This document shows positions 6,862 to 15,766 of a stretch of DNA of 64,000 nt, piece after piece. The notes below the pieces were generated by a model. It was not told the origin of the DNA and searched no databases. It worked only from the letters and a program-made list of their open reading frames with translations. Source of the DNA: Flavobacterium agrisoli (GTDB lineage: Bacteria; Bacteroidota; Bacteroidia; Flavobacteriales; Flavobacteriaceae); the NCBI RefSeq assembly GCF_016522065.1, contig NZ_JAEHFV010000005.1, positions 186,001-250,000 on the forward strand, in the 5' to 3' direction. The translations under genes were made by a program, and so were the position numbers. Numbering within the stretch: the stretch's first letter is position 1; each line of letters opens with the position of its first letter.

Positions 6862-7890
6862 ATGGGATTTTTTGATTTCATGACCGAGGATATTGCGATA
6901 GACCTTGGTACCGCAAACACTTTGATCATTCACAATGATAAAGTTGTAATTGATAGTCCATCTATCGTTGCTAGAGACAGAGTTTCTGGTAAAATCATCG
7001 CCGTTGGTAAAGAAGCCAACATGATGCAAGGTAAAACCCATGAAAATATCAAAACCATAAGGCCATTAAAAGATGGGGTTATTGCTGACTTTGATGCTTC
7101 GGAAAAAATGATCAATATGTTCATTAAAAGTATTCCGGCTTTAAAGAAAAAAATGTTTACTCCCGCTTTACGAATGGTTGTTTGTATTCCTTCTGGAATT
7201 ACCGAAGTAGAAATGCGTGCCGTAAAAGAATCTTGTGAACGCGTAAATGGCAAAGAAGTATACTTGATACACGAACCAATGGCAGCCGCTATCGGTATCG
7301 GGATTGACATTATGCAGCCAAAAGGAAACATGATTGTAGACATCGGTGGAGGAACTACAGAAATTGCAGTTATAGCCTTAGGCGGAATTGTTTGCGACAA
7401 ATCGGTTAAAATTGCCGGAGACGTTTTCACCAATGATATTGTATATTATATGCGTACACAACACAACCTTTTTGTGGGAGAAAGTACAGCAGAAAAAATC
7501 AAAATACAAATTGGTGCCGCTATCGAAGATTTAGAATCGGCTCCAGAAGAAATGTCAGTTCAAGGACGTGACTTGTTAACCGGTAAACCAAAACAAGTTG
7601 AAGTATCATACCGCGAAATTGCAAAAGCATTAGATAAATCAATCCAACGTATTGAAGATGCTGTAATGGAAACACTTTCGCAAACCCCACCCGAATTAGC
7701 TGCCGACATTTACAACACCGGTATTTATTTAGCAGGAGGAGGTTCTATGTTACGTGGCTTAGACAAACGTATCTCACAAAAAACCGATCTTCCGGTATAT
7801 ATTGCAGAAGATCCTTTAAGAGCCGTAGTAAGAGGAACTGGTATGGCCTTAAAAAACATCACGAAATTCAAAAGTATTCTTATAAAATAA
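6862..7890 (+). CDS. mreB: Rod shape-determining protein MreB
   Basis: A bacterial actin homologue that forms membrane-bound filaments and guides lateral peptidoglycan synthesis. The 342-residue length is typical. The ATP-binding actin motifs are present: DLGTANTLI (phosphate 1, about residue 13), IVDIGGGTTEIAVI (phosphate 2, about 159) and the adenosine motif YLAGGGSMLRGL (about 292). The start begins MGFFDFMTEDIAIDLG, with an N-terminal amphipathic stretch that suits membrane binding. It is the first gene of the elongation operon mreB-mreC-mreD-PBP2-rodA; an 84-bp spacer with a hairpin separates it from mreC, which could allow higher MreB expression than the downstream genes. Confidence 0.97.
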   Translation: MGFFDFMTEDIAIDLGTANTLIIHNDKVVIDSPSIVARDRVSGKIIAVGKEANMMQGKTHENIKTIRPLKDGVIADFDASEKMINMFIKSIPALKKKMFTPALRMVVCIPSGITEVEMRAVKESCERVNGKEVYLIHEPMAAAIGIGIDIMQPKGNMIVDIGGGTTEIAVIALGGIVCDKSVKIAGDVFTNDIVYYMRTQHNLFVGESTAEKIKIQIGAAIEDLESAPEEMSVQGRDLLTGKPKQVEVSYREIAKALDKSIQRIEDAVMETLSQTPPELAADIYNTGIYLAGGGSMLRGLDKRISQKTDLPVYIAEDPLRAVVRGTGMALKNITKFKSILIK

Positions 7891-7904
7891 CAAGTTCAAA
7901 TACG

Positions 7905-7943
7905 CTAAATCCCAACTTTTATTTAAATTAAATTGGGATTTAG
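7905..7943 (+). other. Hairpin in the mreB-mreC spacer (possible attenuator)
   Basis: CTAAATCCCAA (7905-7915) pairs perfectly with TTGGGATTTAG (7933-7943) around a 17-base AT loop. The following TTTCTGAATTTT is a poor U tract, so partial termination or RNA processing between mreB and mreC is possible but not shown. Confidence 0.45.
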
Positions 7944-7974
7944 TTTCTGAATTTTATAATTTTAAATAAAAAAA

Positions 7975-8799
7975 ATGCAGCAAATTTTTAATTTCCTTAT
8001 AAGAAACAGTTACCGAATACTGTTTTTGCTGCTTTTGGGATTATCGTTGGGACTTACCATACAATCACACTCCTTTCATAAAAGTCGAATTATTAGTTCT
8101 GCTAATTTTTTAACTGGAAATGTGTACGAAAAAATCAACGACGTAAACGAATACTTAAACTTGCGTTCCCAAAACGAACAATTGGCTTTAGAAAATGCAC
8201 GCCTAAAAAGTTTAGTTTTCAACATTAAAGACACCTTACAAATTCCAAATCTAGATTCGATAAAAGGAGTAAATCCAGCCGATATCATTGTGACGAAAGT
8301 CATTCATAATTCGTATAATGTTCACGAAAATTACATTACCATTGGCGATGGTGCTAAAAAAGGAATTAAAGCCGATATGGGAGTCATTAACAGTCAAGGG
8401 ATAATCGGAATTGTGGATGATATTTCGCCTAATTACGCAACTGTTGTTAGCATTTTGAATATTAAATCCAGAATCAACGCCAAAATTAAAAAGTCAAATC
8501 ATTTTGGGTCTTTAATCTGGAACGGAAAAAGCACCGGATTTGTACAGTTAATCGATGTTCCTCGTTTGGCTTCGGTAAGAAAAGGAGACACAATTGTTAC
8601 AGGTGGTCAATCGGTTATTTTCCCTGAAAACATCAATATCGGAACAATTGACAAAATCTTTATTGATCCAAAAACCAACTATTACACACTTAATGTTCGC
8701 TTGTTTAATGACATGACCAATTTAGGACATGTGTATGTTATCAAAAGTAAAGACCGCGAAGAACTTATCAATCTAGAAAACAAACAAAAAGATGAATAG
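7975..8799 (+). CDS. mreC: Rod shape-determining protein MreC
   Basis: A 274-residue bitopic inner-membrane protein whose periplasmic part links MreB/MreD to the elongasome transpeptidase and RodA. One membrane helix occupies about residues 13-31 (YRILFLLLLGLSLGLT), followed by a coiled-coil region (about 55-85, EYLNLRSQNEQLALENARLK) and the two-barrel MreC core with VITNSYN-like and GIIGIVDDISPNYATV segments, here VIHNSYNVHENYITIG. Its last eight bases overlap the start of mreD (ATGAATAG), a sign of translational coupling. Length and domain order are normal. Confidence 0.95.
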   Translation: MQQIFNFLIRNSYRILFLLLLGLSLGLTIQSHSFHKSRIISSANFLTGNVYEKINDVNEYLNLRSQNEQLALENARLKSLVFNIKDTLQIPNLDSIKGVNPADIIVTKVIHNSYNVHENYITIGDGAKKGIKADMGVINSQGIIGIVDDISPNYATVVSILNIKSRINAKIKKSNHFGSLIWNGKSTGFVQLIDVPRLASVRKGDTIVTGGQSVIFPENINIGTIDKIFIDPKTNYYTLNVRLFNDMTNLGHVYVIKSKDREELINLENKQKDE

Positions 8800-9298
8800 T
8801 GCTCTATTAATGAATATTGTTCGTTTTATAGTACTACTCACTTTGCAAGTAGTAATATTTAACAAAATGAATTTTTTGGGATTCATCACCCCTTTTCCTT
8901 ACATTTTGTTCATTATGTTATATCCAGTTAACGGAAACAAATCTGGATTGCTAATTGGAAGTTTTTTGTTAGGAATTGTAATGGATATGTTTTGCAATTC
9001 GGGCGGAATACACGCAACAGCATGTTTGGTTTTGGCCTTTTTTAGGCCTTATGTCTTCAAATTTGCTTTTGGTTTAAGTTACGAATACCAAACCATCCGA
9101 ATAAATGAAGCCATAACCCCCGAACGCTTTTCGTTTATATTAGTATCGGTAGTCATACACCATTTTACCCTATTTATACTCGAAGCATTCCAATTTAATT
9201 TCATTTTAGACATCTTACTTCGTACCTTAGCAAGTACCGTGTTTACCATAATAATTTGTATCATTTTAATTTACCTAATTAAGCCCAATAAAAGATGA
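8792..9298 (+). CDS. mreD: Rod shape-determining protein MreD
   Basis: A 168-residue, highly hydrophobic inner-membrane protein with about five helices, of the size and position expected for MreD. The family is poorly conserved, and this call rests mainly on position between mreC and the PBP2 gene plus the membrane pattern (FITPFPYILFIMLYP, GLLIGSFLLGIVMDMF). The start overlaps the mreC stop by eight bases and the stop overlaps the next start in an ATGA, so the three genes are likely translated together. It contributes to the elongation complex; biochemical activity is not established for the family. Confidence 0.9.
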   Translation: MNSALLMNIVRFIVLLTLQVVIFNKMNFLGFITPFPYILFIMLYPVNGNKSGLLIGSFLLGIVMDMFCNSGGIHATACLVLAFFRPYVFKFAFGLSYEYQTIRINEAITPERFSFILVSVVIHHFTLFILEAFQFNFILDILLRTLASTVFTIIICIILIYLIKPNKR

Positions 9299-11247
9299 GA
9301 AAAGTTTTGCTGCCATCCTTAATAATTATAGCAGCATCCTTGCTTGTAATGCGCATATTCTTTTTACAAATCATTGATGATTCTTTCAAATTAAAATCAG
9401 AAAACAACGCTATAAAAGTTAAATACGATTATCCCGAAAGAGGATACATCTACGACCGTAATGGCAAATTATTGGTAGCTAACCAGCCATCGTATGATAT
9501 TATGGTAATTCCAAGAGAAATTAAAAATTTGGATACCCTAGAATTTTGTCAATTACTGAATATAACGAAAGAAGATTTTATAAAAAAAATCGAAAAAGCA
9601 AAAGTATACAGTCCACGTTTACCATCGGTTTTCTTGGCACAATTAAACAAAGCCGAATTTGCTGCTTTCCAAGAAAAAATCCGAAAGTTCGAAGGTTTTT
9701 ATGTTCAAAAACGTTCGTTACGTGATTATGAAGTGGATTATGGCGCCAATATTTTCGGTTTTATTACCCAAGTAAACGAAAGACAAATCAAAAAAAATCC
9801 GTACTATAATAGTGGTGATTTAATTGGTCGTCAGGGTGTTGAAGAAAGTTATGAAGAAATTTTACGCGGAATAAAAGGCGTTAAATACATTCAAAAAGAC
9901 AAATACAATCGCGAAATTGGTTCTTATAAAGAAGGAAAATACGACACTATAGCCGTACAAGGCGAAGATATAAATTTGAGTATTGATGCCGAATTACAAA
10001 AATATGGTGAGCAATTGATGATTAACAAACGAGGCGGAATTGTAGCTATAGAACCCAAAACAGGCGAAATACTCGCTTTGGTTACAGCTCCATCTTATGA
10101 CCCCGGAATTTTAGTTGGCCGTCAACGCTCTAAAAACTACACCTTGTTGTATTACGACTCTATTGCCAAACCACTTTATGATAGAGGATTACTTGCCGAA
10201 TATCCTCCTGGGTCTCCGTTTAAAATATTAACAGGACTTATTGGCTTACAAGAAGGCGTGATTGACGAAAAAACTACATTTATGTGCCATCATGGTTTTA
10301 GTTACGGGAGAGGTCGTTTTATGAAATGTCATGGATTTGGGCCACATCAACTTAATAATGGTATTTACAACTCGTGCAACACTTATTTTGCCCAAACTTA
10401 CATGTTAACTATCAACAAATACAACAATCCCGGAAAAGCGGTTGATGTATGGAGCGACCATGTAAAAAGTTTTGGTTTAGGAAATTTTATGGGATATGAC
10501 TTACCAACAGGTAGAAGGGGAAATGTACCTACATCCAAAACCTACAAACGAATTTATCCTAATGGCGGCTGGCGAAGTACTACTATTGTTTCCAACGCAA
10601 TTGGTCAAGGAGAGGTTTTAATGACCCCGATTCAGCTTGCTAATATGATGGCCACCGTTGCCAATCAAGGTTATTATTACACACCTCATATCATCAAAAA
10701 AATTGAGGGCAAAAAAATAGACGAAAAATACACCACCAAACACCAAACTTCAATCGACAAAAAATATTTCCCACCGGTCATTCAAGGACTATTTGATGTT
10801 TACAACTACGGTACTGCTAGTTCACTACGAGTAGATGGGATCAATATTTGTGGAAAAACAGGAACGGCCGAAAATTATGCTAAAATTGATGGCGTTCGAA
10901 CCAAATTAAAAGACCATTCTATTTTTGTAGCTTTTGCACCTAAGGAAAATCCAAAAATTGCCATTGCCATCATGGTGGAAAACGGAGGTTTTGGAGCCAC
11001 CATTGCAGGCCCCATTGCGAGTTTAATGATTGAACAGTACTTGCGAAAACGCATTACACGAACGGATTTAGAAACTCGTATTTTAAACACAAGTTTAAAA
11101 GCACAATATGCAAAATTAGGCGGAATGGAAGCAGGTGCCGGAATTGAATCGACACCTAAAGACCCAAAAATAGAAGCTAAAATCAAACCAGTAACCACTG
11201 AACCAGCTCCTAAAAAAACAACGATAGATTCAACGCAGCAAAATTAA
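9295..11247 (+). CDS. mrdA: Penicillin-binding protein 2 (elongation transpeptidase)
   Basis: A class B penicillin-binding protein that cross-links peptidoglycan during side-wall growth, anchored by an N-terminal helix (about residues 4-22). A PBP dimerisation domain (about 45-215) precedes the transpeptidase domain. The active-site SxxK is seen as PPGSPFK (about 305-308; many relatives have STFK), the second motif as YNSCNT (SxN, about 362) and the third as CGKTGTAEN (KTG, about 521). The tail after about residue 600 is rich in Pro, Lys and Thr, low-complexity and probably flexible. It overlaps mreD by four bases and is followed by rodA 17 bases later, the usual transpeptidase and glycosyltransferase pair. 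Confidence 0.95.
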   Translation: MRKVLLPSLIIIAASLLVMRIFFLQIIDDSFKLKSENNAIKVKYDYPERGYIYDRNGKLLVANQPSYDIMVIPREIKNLDTLEFCQLLNITKEDFIKKIEKAKVYSPRLPSVFLAQLNKAEFAAFQEKIRKFEGFYVQKRSLRDYEVDYGANIFGFITQVNERQIKKNPYYNSGDLIGRQGVEESYEEILRGIKGVKYIQKDKYNREIGSYKEGKYDTIAVQGEDINLSIDAELQKYGEQLMINKRGGIVAIEPKTGEILALVTAPSYDPGILVGRQRSKNYTLLYYDSIAKPLYDRGLLAEYPPGSPFKILTGLIGLQEGVIDEKTTFMCHHGFSYGRGRFMKCHGFGPHQLNNGIYNSCNTYFAQTYMLTINKYNNPGKAVDVWSDHVKSFGLGNFMGYDLPTGRRGNVPTSKTYKRIYPNGGWRSTTIVSNAIGQGEVLMTPIQLANMMATVANQGYYYTPHIIKKIEGKKIDEKYTTKHQTSIDKKYFPPVIQGLFDVYNYGTASSLRVDGINICGKTGTAENYAKIDGVRTKLKDHSIFVAFAPKENPKIAIAIMVENGGFGATIAGPIASLMIEQYLRKRITRTDLETRILNTSLKAQYAKLGGMEAGAGIESTPKDPKIEAKIKPVTTEPAPKKTTIDSTQQN

Positions 11248-11264
11248 TTTAGTCATTTATTTCA

Positions 11265-12497
11265 ATGAAAAATCAAAGTGTAAAAAAAAATATTGACTGG
11301 TTAAGTGTCATCATTTATAGTATTTTGGTCATTTTAGGATGGCTAAACATCTATTCTTCATCCCTATCTTCAACAGATGGCACTTACGAAAAGCAATTAA
11401 TTTTCATTGCTTTGACCATTCCTTTGATTTTTGTGGTACTTTTCGTTGACGGAAAATTTTATGAAAAATATGCCAGTATTATTTATGTCATCGGTTTATT
11501 ATCTTTAGCTGGACTTTTTGTTTTTGGAAAAACCATAAAAGGACAAACCAACTGGTATTCTTTTGGCTCATTTGGATTACAACCTTCGGAGTTTGTAAAA
11601 ACAACCACTTCGTTGGCATTAGCCAAATACCTCAGTGACACACAAATCAATTTAAAAGATACCAACAGGCAATTACAAGCACTTTGCATAATTGGCTTAC
11701 CCATTTTGCTTATTGTACCTCATGACCCAGGAAGTGCCCTTATTTATTGCATGTTTTTTATTGTTCTGTATCGTGAAGGATTACCGGGTTGGTACATTTG
11801 GACTGGATTTATTGCCATATTATTATTTATCCTTACATTGATTTTAGAACCTGAATACGTTATTTTAATAGCCCTTATTACCATTGTCGCAGTTTACTTC
11901 AAAACCCGAATAGTTAATCGAAATTTAATTGCTAGCTCTTTAATTTTTCTTTTAATTAGTGGTTTTGTACTTTCTGTTAATTATGTTTTTACAAATGTTT
12001 TCAAACAACACCATAGAGACCGTTTCAATATTCTATTAGGAAAAACGGTTGATATGAAAGGGATTGGTTACAACACTAATCAATCGGAAATTGCGATTGG
12101 CTCTGGTGGTTGGTTCGGAAAAGGATTTTTAGAAGGGACACAAACCAAAGGTGGTTTTGTGCCTGAACAACATACCGATTATATTTTTACCACTGTAGGA
12201 GAAGAATGGGGTTTTGTAGGTTCACTTGTGGTTATTGCACTATTTGTAACCTTATTATTGCGCATTATTTATTTAGCCGAACGTCAAAAAACCAAATTCA
12301 GTCGTGTATATGGGTATTGCGTTGCGTCCATTTTATTTATACACTTTTTTGTAAATATTGCGATGGTTGCTGGCATATTCCCGACTATCGGAGTTCCGTT
12401 GCCTTTCTTTTCATACGGAGGTTCGGGTTTATGGGGATTTACCATTTTATTGTTCATCTTTTTAAAAATGGATGCAAACAAAGTAAACGAATGGTAA
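11265..12497 (+). CDS. rodA: Rod shape-determining protein RodA (SEDS glycosyltransferase)
   Basis: A SEDS-family polymerase that joins lipid II into glycan strands with PBP2 in the inner membrane. The 410-residue protein has about ten hydrophobic helices. Family segments include FGLQPSEFVKTTTSLALAKY (about 102-121), LPILLIVPHDPGSALIY with the conserved DPGSA (about 145-161), the loop HTDYIFTTVGEEWGF (about 303-317) and GVPLPFFSYGGSG near the C-terminus. It is the last gene of the elongation operon and ends one base before the stop of the convergent nuclease gene. A hairpin within the nuclease 3' end (12509-12529) may serve as its terminator. Confidence 0.95.
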   Translation: MKNQSVKKNIDWLSVIIYSILVILGWLNIYSSSLSSTDGTYEKQLIFIALTIPLIFVVLFVDGKFYEKYASIIYVIGLLSLAGLFVFGKTIKGQTNWYSFGSFGLQPSEFVKTTTSLALAKYLSDTQINLKDTNRQLQALCIIGLPILLIVPHDPGSALIYCMFFIVLYREGLPGWYIWTGFIAILLFILTLILEPEYVILIALITIVAVYFKTRIVNRNLIASSLIFLLISGFVLSVNYVFTNVFKQHHRDRFNILLGKTVDMKGIGYNTNQSEIAIGSGGWFGKGFLEGTQTKGGFVPEQHTDYIFTTVGEEWGFVGSLVVIALFVTLLLRIIYLAERQKTKFSRVYGYCVASILFIHFFVNIAMVAGIFPTIGVPLPFFSYGGSGLWGFTILLFIFLKMDANKVNEW

Positions 12498-12498
12498 C

Positions 12499-13299
12499 TT
12501 ATTCTTTAATCCAATTGGCATAATTGGATTGGCTTTCTAATTCATTTTCGAGTTTGTCATTCATCTTATGAAAAAAATCAATCCCTGTGCTCTTTTCGAC
12601 TGAATCGACACTCACAACATATTCAGACAAAGGCCTATCGGATTTTTTATTTGGAATTACAAAAGCAATCATTTTATATTTTCCGTTAGAAAAACGGAAT
12701 AAAATTTTATAAAAAGCATTAGGAACAGCCACCTTTTCTTCACCAATAAAAGAAGTTGTTTCTTTTAAAATACCACCTGTTACCACATATAAACCACCGT
12801 ATTGAGTTGACCAATACCTCGTTTTTTGTTCCAAACGATTCCAAATCCCACTATTGAAGGCGTGATTTTGTGGAGCAATATTAGACGTATAAAAAGTATC
12901 ATTGTACGCGTTTTGATTAAAAGCCATATCGGCAGCCGGACACAAATGACCTTTGTCGTAACCCGAATTTTTATAGTTCCTCCAATCGGCTGAATTTGTT
13001 TTCACTTTCGGATCTTGGATAAAATAGGGTCGCTTAAACGAATTAGAAGCTTTATAATCCTTTTTTAAGAAATAAGCCACCCATTCAGCCTGTTCGTATT
13101 TTTCATGATAAGAAAGCGTATAAAAATCATGTTTTATTATTTGATGAGTTGTCGAAGTAGGTCCGTACTCAAAATCATGTTCCATTAAACTAAATGAAGT
13201 AGTAGCTAAATCAGAATTAACGATGGTGCTATTGTTTAATTTTAGCTCTTGTTTACAACTAGACAATATCAGCACAAATAAAAAAGAAAATAATCTCAT
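12499..13299 (-). CDS. DNA/RNA non-specific endonuclease, predicted lipoprotein
   Basis: A 266-residue member of the NucA/EndoG beta-beta-alpha-metal nuclease family, which cuts DNA and RNA with a bound divalent metal. The start is ATG 13299, giving MRLFSFLFVLILSSC, a lipoprotein signal with its cysteine at residue 15; the frame can be extended to a TTG at 13323 but that lies in the terminator of the upstream gene. The catalytic region reads SGYDKGHLCPAADMAFNQ (a DKGH version of the usual DRGH) followed by SNIAPQNHAFNSGIWNRLE, containing the metal-binding Asn. It is thus probably displayed in the envelope and may serve nutrient scavenging. It lies downstream of the prc gene with a terminator between them. 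Confidence 0.9.
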   Translation of the reverse strand: MRLFSFLFVLILSSCKQELKLNNSTIVNSDLATTSFSLMEHDFEYGPTSTTHQIIKHDFYTLSYHEKYEQAEWVAYFLKKDYKASNSFKRPYFIQDPKVKTNSADWRNYKNSGYDKGHLCPAADMAFNQNAYNDTFYTSNIAPQNHAFNSGIWNRLEQKTRYWSTQYGGLYVVTGGILKETTSFIGEEKVAVPNAFYKILFRFSNGKYKMIAFVIPNKKSDRPLSEYVVSVDSVEKSTGIDFFHKMNDKLENELESQSNYANWIKE

Positions 13300-13305
13300 A
13301 ATGAC

Positions 13306-13344
13306 AAAAAAAAATAGCCTCAAAAGTAAAACTTTTAAGGCTAT
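13306..13344 (-). terminator. Terminator between prc and the nuclease gene
   Basis: On the minus strand ATAGCCTTAAAAGT and ACTTTTGAGGCTAT pair with one mismatch and are followed by nine T. The U tract ends only about seven bases before the nuclease ATG, so the nuclease needs read-through or a start inside this element. Confidence 0.75.
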
Positions 13345-13366
13345 CTCTTTCTAACTAGACTAAAAA

Positions 13367-15556
13367 TTACATTTTATCTGCAATTTTTTCTTTTTTATAT
13401 TTTGATGAAGCAGCGGTTTCTCTGGCTAAATTTTTTGTTTGCAAATCTTGCAATACATTTAAAGCTTCTTCTACATACACATCTTTTGATAACGCTTCGT
13501 GCCACGCTTCTCTTTTTTCTTTAAGAGAGGCATCATTTTTCATATCTTCAACCTCATAAGGCAAAGAAGAGAAAATCAAATCATTTTTATAATCAACAAT
13601 TGGTTTGTATTTTTTTGCTTCTCGCTCCACTTCGTCTTGCGTACGTTTAAAATCATCAATATTTAAACTATACGTATTTTCTTTGCTACGAGTATCAATC
13701 CATTTTGCATTTTCATCAATTAATTGAAATTGTGGATTTTGAGCTATACGCATTCTACTATTCGCCACTGCTTGATTAAAATTTTGCGACCCTTTCCATA
13801 AAGTATAATCGGCAGCATCAATTTTATCCCATGGCATTGCATTGTCAATATCTCTTTCGCCCATTTTTAAATAGGCGTAACGATCTGGAACCGCCACATC
13901 ACTGTGAACTCCTTCTAACTGTGTAGAACCTCCGTTTATACGATAAAATTTTTGAGTCGTCGTTTTTAAAGCACCTAAATCACCCATGTCAGTACTACGA
14001 ACAAATTGATTCAAATCGATAACATTTTGAACTGTTCCTTTACCATACGTTTGCTTGCTACCTAAAATAACTCCACGGTGATAATCTTGGATAGCTGCAG
14101 CCAAAATTTCGGAAGCAGAGGCCGAAAAACCATTTACCATAATTACCAATGGCCCATCCCACTCTACTTTTTTGTCTTTATCATAAAGTACTTCTTTTTT
14201 TCTACCAGCAGATTTCACTTGTACAATTGGCCCTTGCTCAATGAATAAACCAGCAATATCAACCACTGTAGATAACGAACCTCCACCGTCATCACGAACA
14301 TCTAATACAATTCCTTGCACATTTGCTTTTTTCAAGCGATCCACTTCTAACGCAATGTCTTTTCCAGCATCACGACTGTCTTTGTTTTCAAAATCAATAT
14401 AAAATTTAGGCAAATAAATCACCCCGTATTTGATTCCGTTTTTGATTACTACACTCGATTTTGCGTAGGTTTCTTCAATTTCAACTATGTCGCGAATAAT
14501 GGAAATTACTTCTATAGTTCCGTCTACTTTTTTAACTGTCAAACGAACTTCAGTTCCTTTGTGACCTTTGATTTTTTTAACCACATCATCCAATCGCATA
14601 CCCACCACATCAACAGGTTCTTCAGCACCTTGCGCTACTTTCAAAATCAAATCTCCTGCCTGTAATTGTTTGCCTCTCCAAGCAGGTCCGCCTGAAATTA
14701 ATTCGGATATTTCGGTATAATCATTTTTCTTTTGTAATCGAGCGCCAATTCCTTCTAATTTTCCACTGATATTAACATCAAAACGTTCTTTTTCTTCAGG
14801 AGCAAAATAACTCGTATGTGGATCAAAACGAGACATAATAGAATTAACATAAACCGAAAAATAATCTTTACGGTTTAAATCATCTATAAAATCGAAATAC
14901 TCATCTAAAGATTTCAAAGAATTGTCACGCGTTTCTTTTTCTAAAACGGCGTACGATTTTGGTTTATACGAAGGATCTTTTTTCTTTTTATCCTCTTCCA
15001 TCTTTTCTTTTGTAACCAAAGAAGATAAGGTAGAAAGTTTAATTTGTTTACGCCATTTATCCGTAAGTTCGGCCGAGTTTTTAGCATACGGCGTATTTTC
15101 GTAGTCCGTATTCAGACTTTCTTTCTTTTTATAATCGAAAGGCGCAGCTAAAATGGTTTTATACCTTTTTTTACTTTCTTCCATTCTACGTTGCAAACGC
15201 GTGTAAGTCAAGTTAAAAAAAGTCAAATCTTTATTTTTAAACTGATCATCTAAAAGCAATTCAAATTTTGAAAATTCATCTATATCCGATTGCAAAAAGA
15301 ACCTTTTAGAAGGGTCTAAACCCTCTATATAATCTTTATAAATTCCTTTCGAGAATTCATCATTAATTTCTGCTGGTGCATAATGCCCTTTTTCTATCAC
15401 AAAAGCCAACAATTCCAAAAGCACTTTGTCACTATCCTCTCCCTCATTCGTATCTGTAGTGTTCAGTTTGAAAGCAAACAAAGTTGCCGACAACAATACA
15501 ACAGCTAAGATTATCTTATAATTTCTTTTCATAAACTCAATTATAGCATTCATCAA
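13367..15556 (-). CDS. prc: Carboxy-terminal processing protease (Tsp/Prc, S41A)
   Basis: A 729-residue periplasmic protease that degrades or trims proteins from their C-terminus, with a membrane-anchoring or signal helix at about residues 12-30. An N-terminal Tsp-type helical region (about 40-240) is followed by a PDZ domain (about 255-345, with LISGGPAWRGKQLQAGDLILKV) and the S41 catalytic core. The Ser/Lys dyad lies in VNGFSASASEILAAA (Ser near residue 480) and SKQTYGKGTVQ (Lys506). The C-terminal tail is long and charged, as in E. coli Tsp. ATG 15556 and a Met eight residues later are both possible starts. It is monocistronic or weakly linked to the nuclease gene downstream. Confidence 0.95.
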   Translation of the reverse strand: MMNAIIEFMKRNYKIILAVVLLSATLFAFKLNTTDTNEGEDSDKVLLELLAFVIEKGHYAPAEINDEFSKGIYKDYIEGLDPSKRFFLQSDIDEFSKFELLLDDQFKNKDLTFFNLTYTRLQRRMEESKKRYKTILAAPFDYKKKESLNTDYENTPYAKNSAELTDKWRKQIKLSTLSSLVTKEKMEEDKKKKDPSYKPKSYAVLEKETRDNSLKSLDEYFDFIDDLNRKDYFSVYVNSIMSRFDPHTSYFAPEEKERFDVNISGKLEGIGARLQKKNDYTEISELISGGPAWRGKQLQAGDLILKVAQGAEEPVDVVGMRLDDVVKKIKGHKGTEVRLTVKKVDGTIEVISIIRDIVEIEETYAKSSVVIKNGIKYGVIYLPKFYIDFENKDSRDAGKDIALEVDRLKKANVQGIVLDVRDDGGGSLSTVVDIAGLFIEQGPIVQVKSAGRKKEVLYDKDKKVEWDGPLVIMVNGFSASASEILAAAIQDYHRGVILGSKQTYGKGTVQNVIDLNQFVRSTDMGDLGALKTTTQKFYRINGGSTQLEGVHSDVAVPDRYAYLKMGERDIDNAMPWDKIDAADYTLWKGSQNFNQAVANSRMRIAQNPQFQLIDENAKWIDTRSKENTYSLNIDDFKRTQDEVEREAKKYKPIVDYKNDLIFSSLPYEVEDMKNDASLKEKREAWHEALSKDVYVEEALNVLQDLQTKNLARETAASSKYKKEKIADKM

Positions 15557-15713
15557 AAATTTTTAATCTAAATTACACTAAAAATAAGGCGTTCAATCAT
15601 AGCGATGCCCCAATTTTTTGTTAAAGATATAAAAATGTTTCAGTCTCAAAAACGTCTTTTAGGGAACTTCACAAAATTATCGGCAATTAGTTCCATTTTG
15701 TGTTTTCATCCTG

Positions 15714-15721
15714 TATTTTTG
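15714..15721 (+). promoter_or_regulatory. Putative -7 box for the surE-lpxB operon
   Basis: TATTTTTG fits TAnnTTTG and lies 45 bases before the surE ATG. The nearest TTG upstream is only 13 bases away, shorter than usual, so the -33 box is uncertain. Confidence 0.4.
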
Positions 15722-15766
15722 CTTAGCTACTAAACCATTTTACGCACGCAAGATAAAAAATACGAA

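Noticed and set aside
6930..7433. 167-residue minus-strand ORF inside mreB
   Set aside because: It is antisense to conserved ATP-binding motifs of MreB and has no signal or motif of its own.
12206..12523. 105-residue plus-strand ORF inside rodA
   Set aside because: It is a frame shadow of rodA; its Cys/Ile/Phe-rich translation overlaps a fully conserved SEDS protein.
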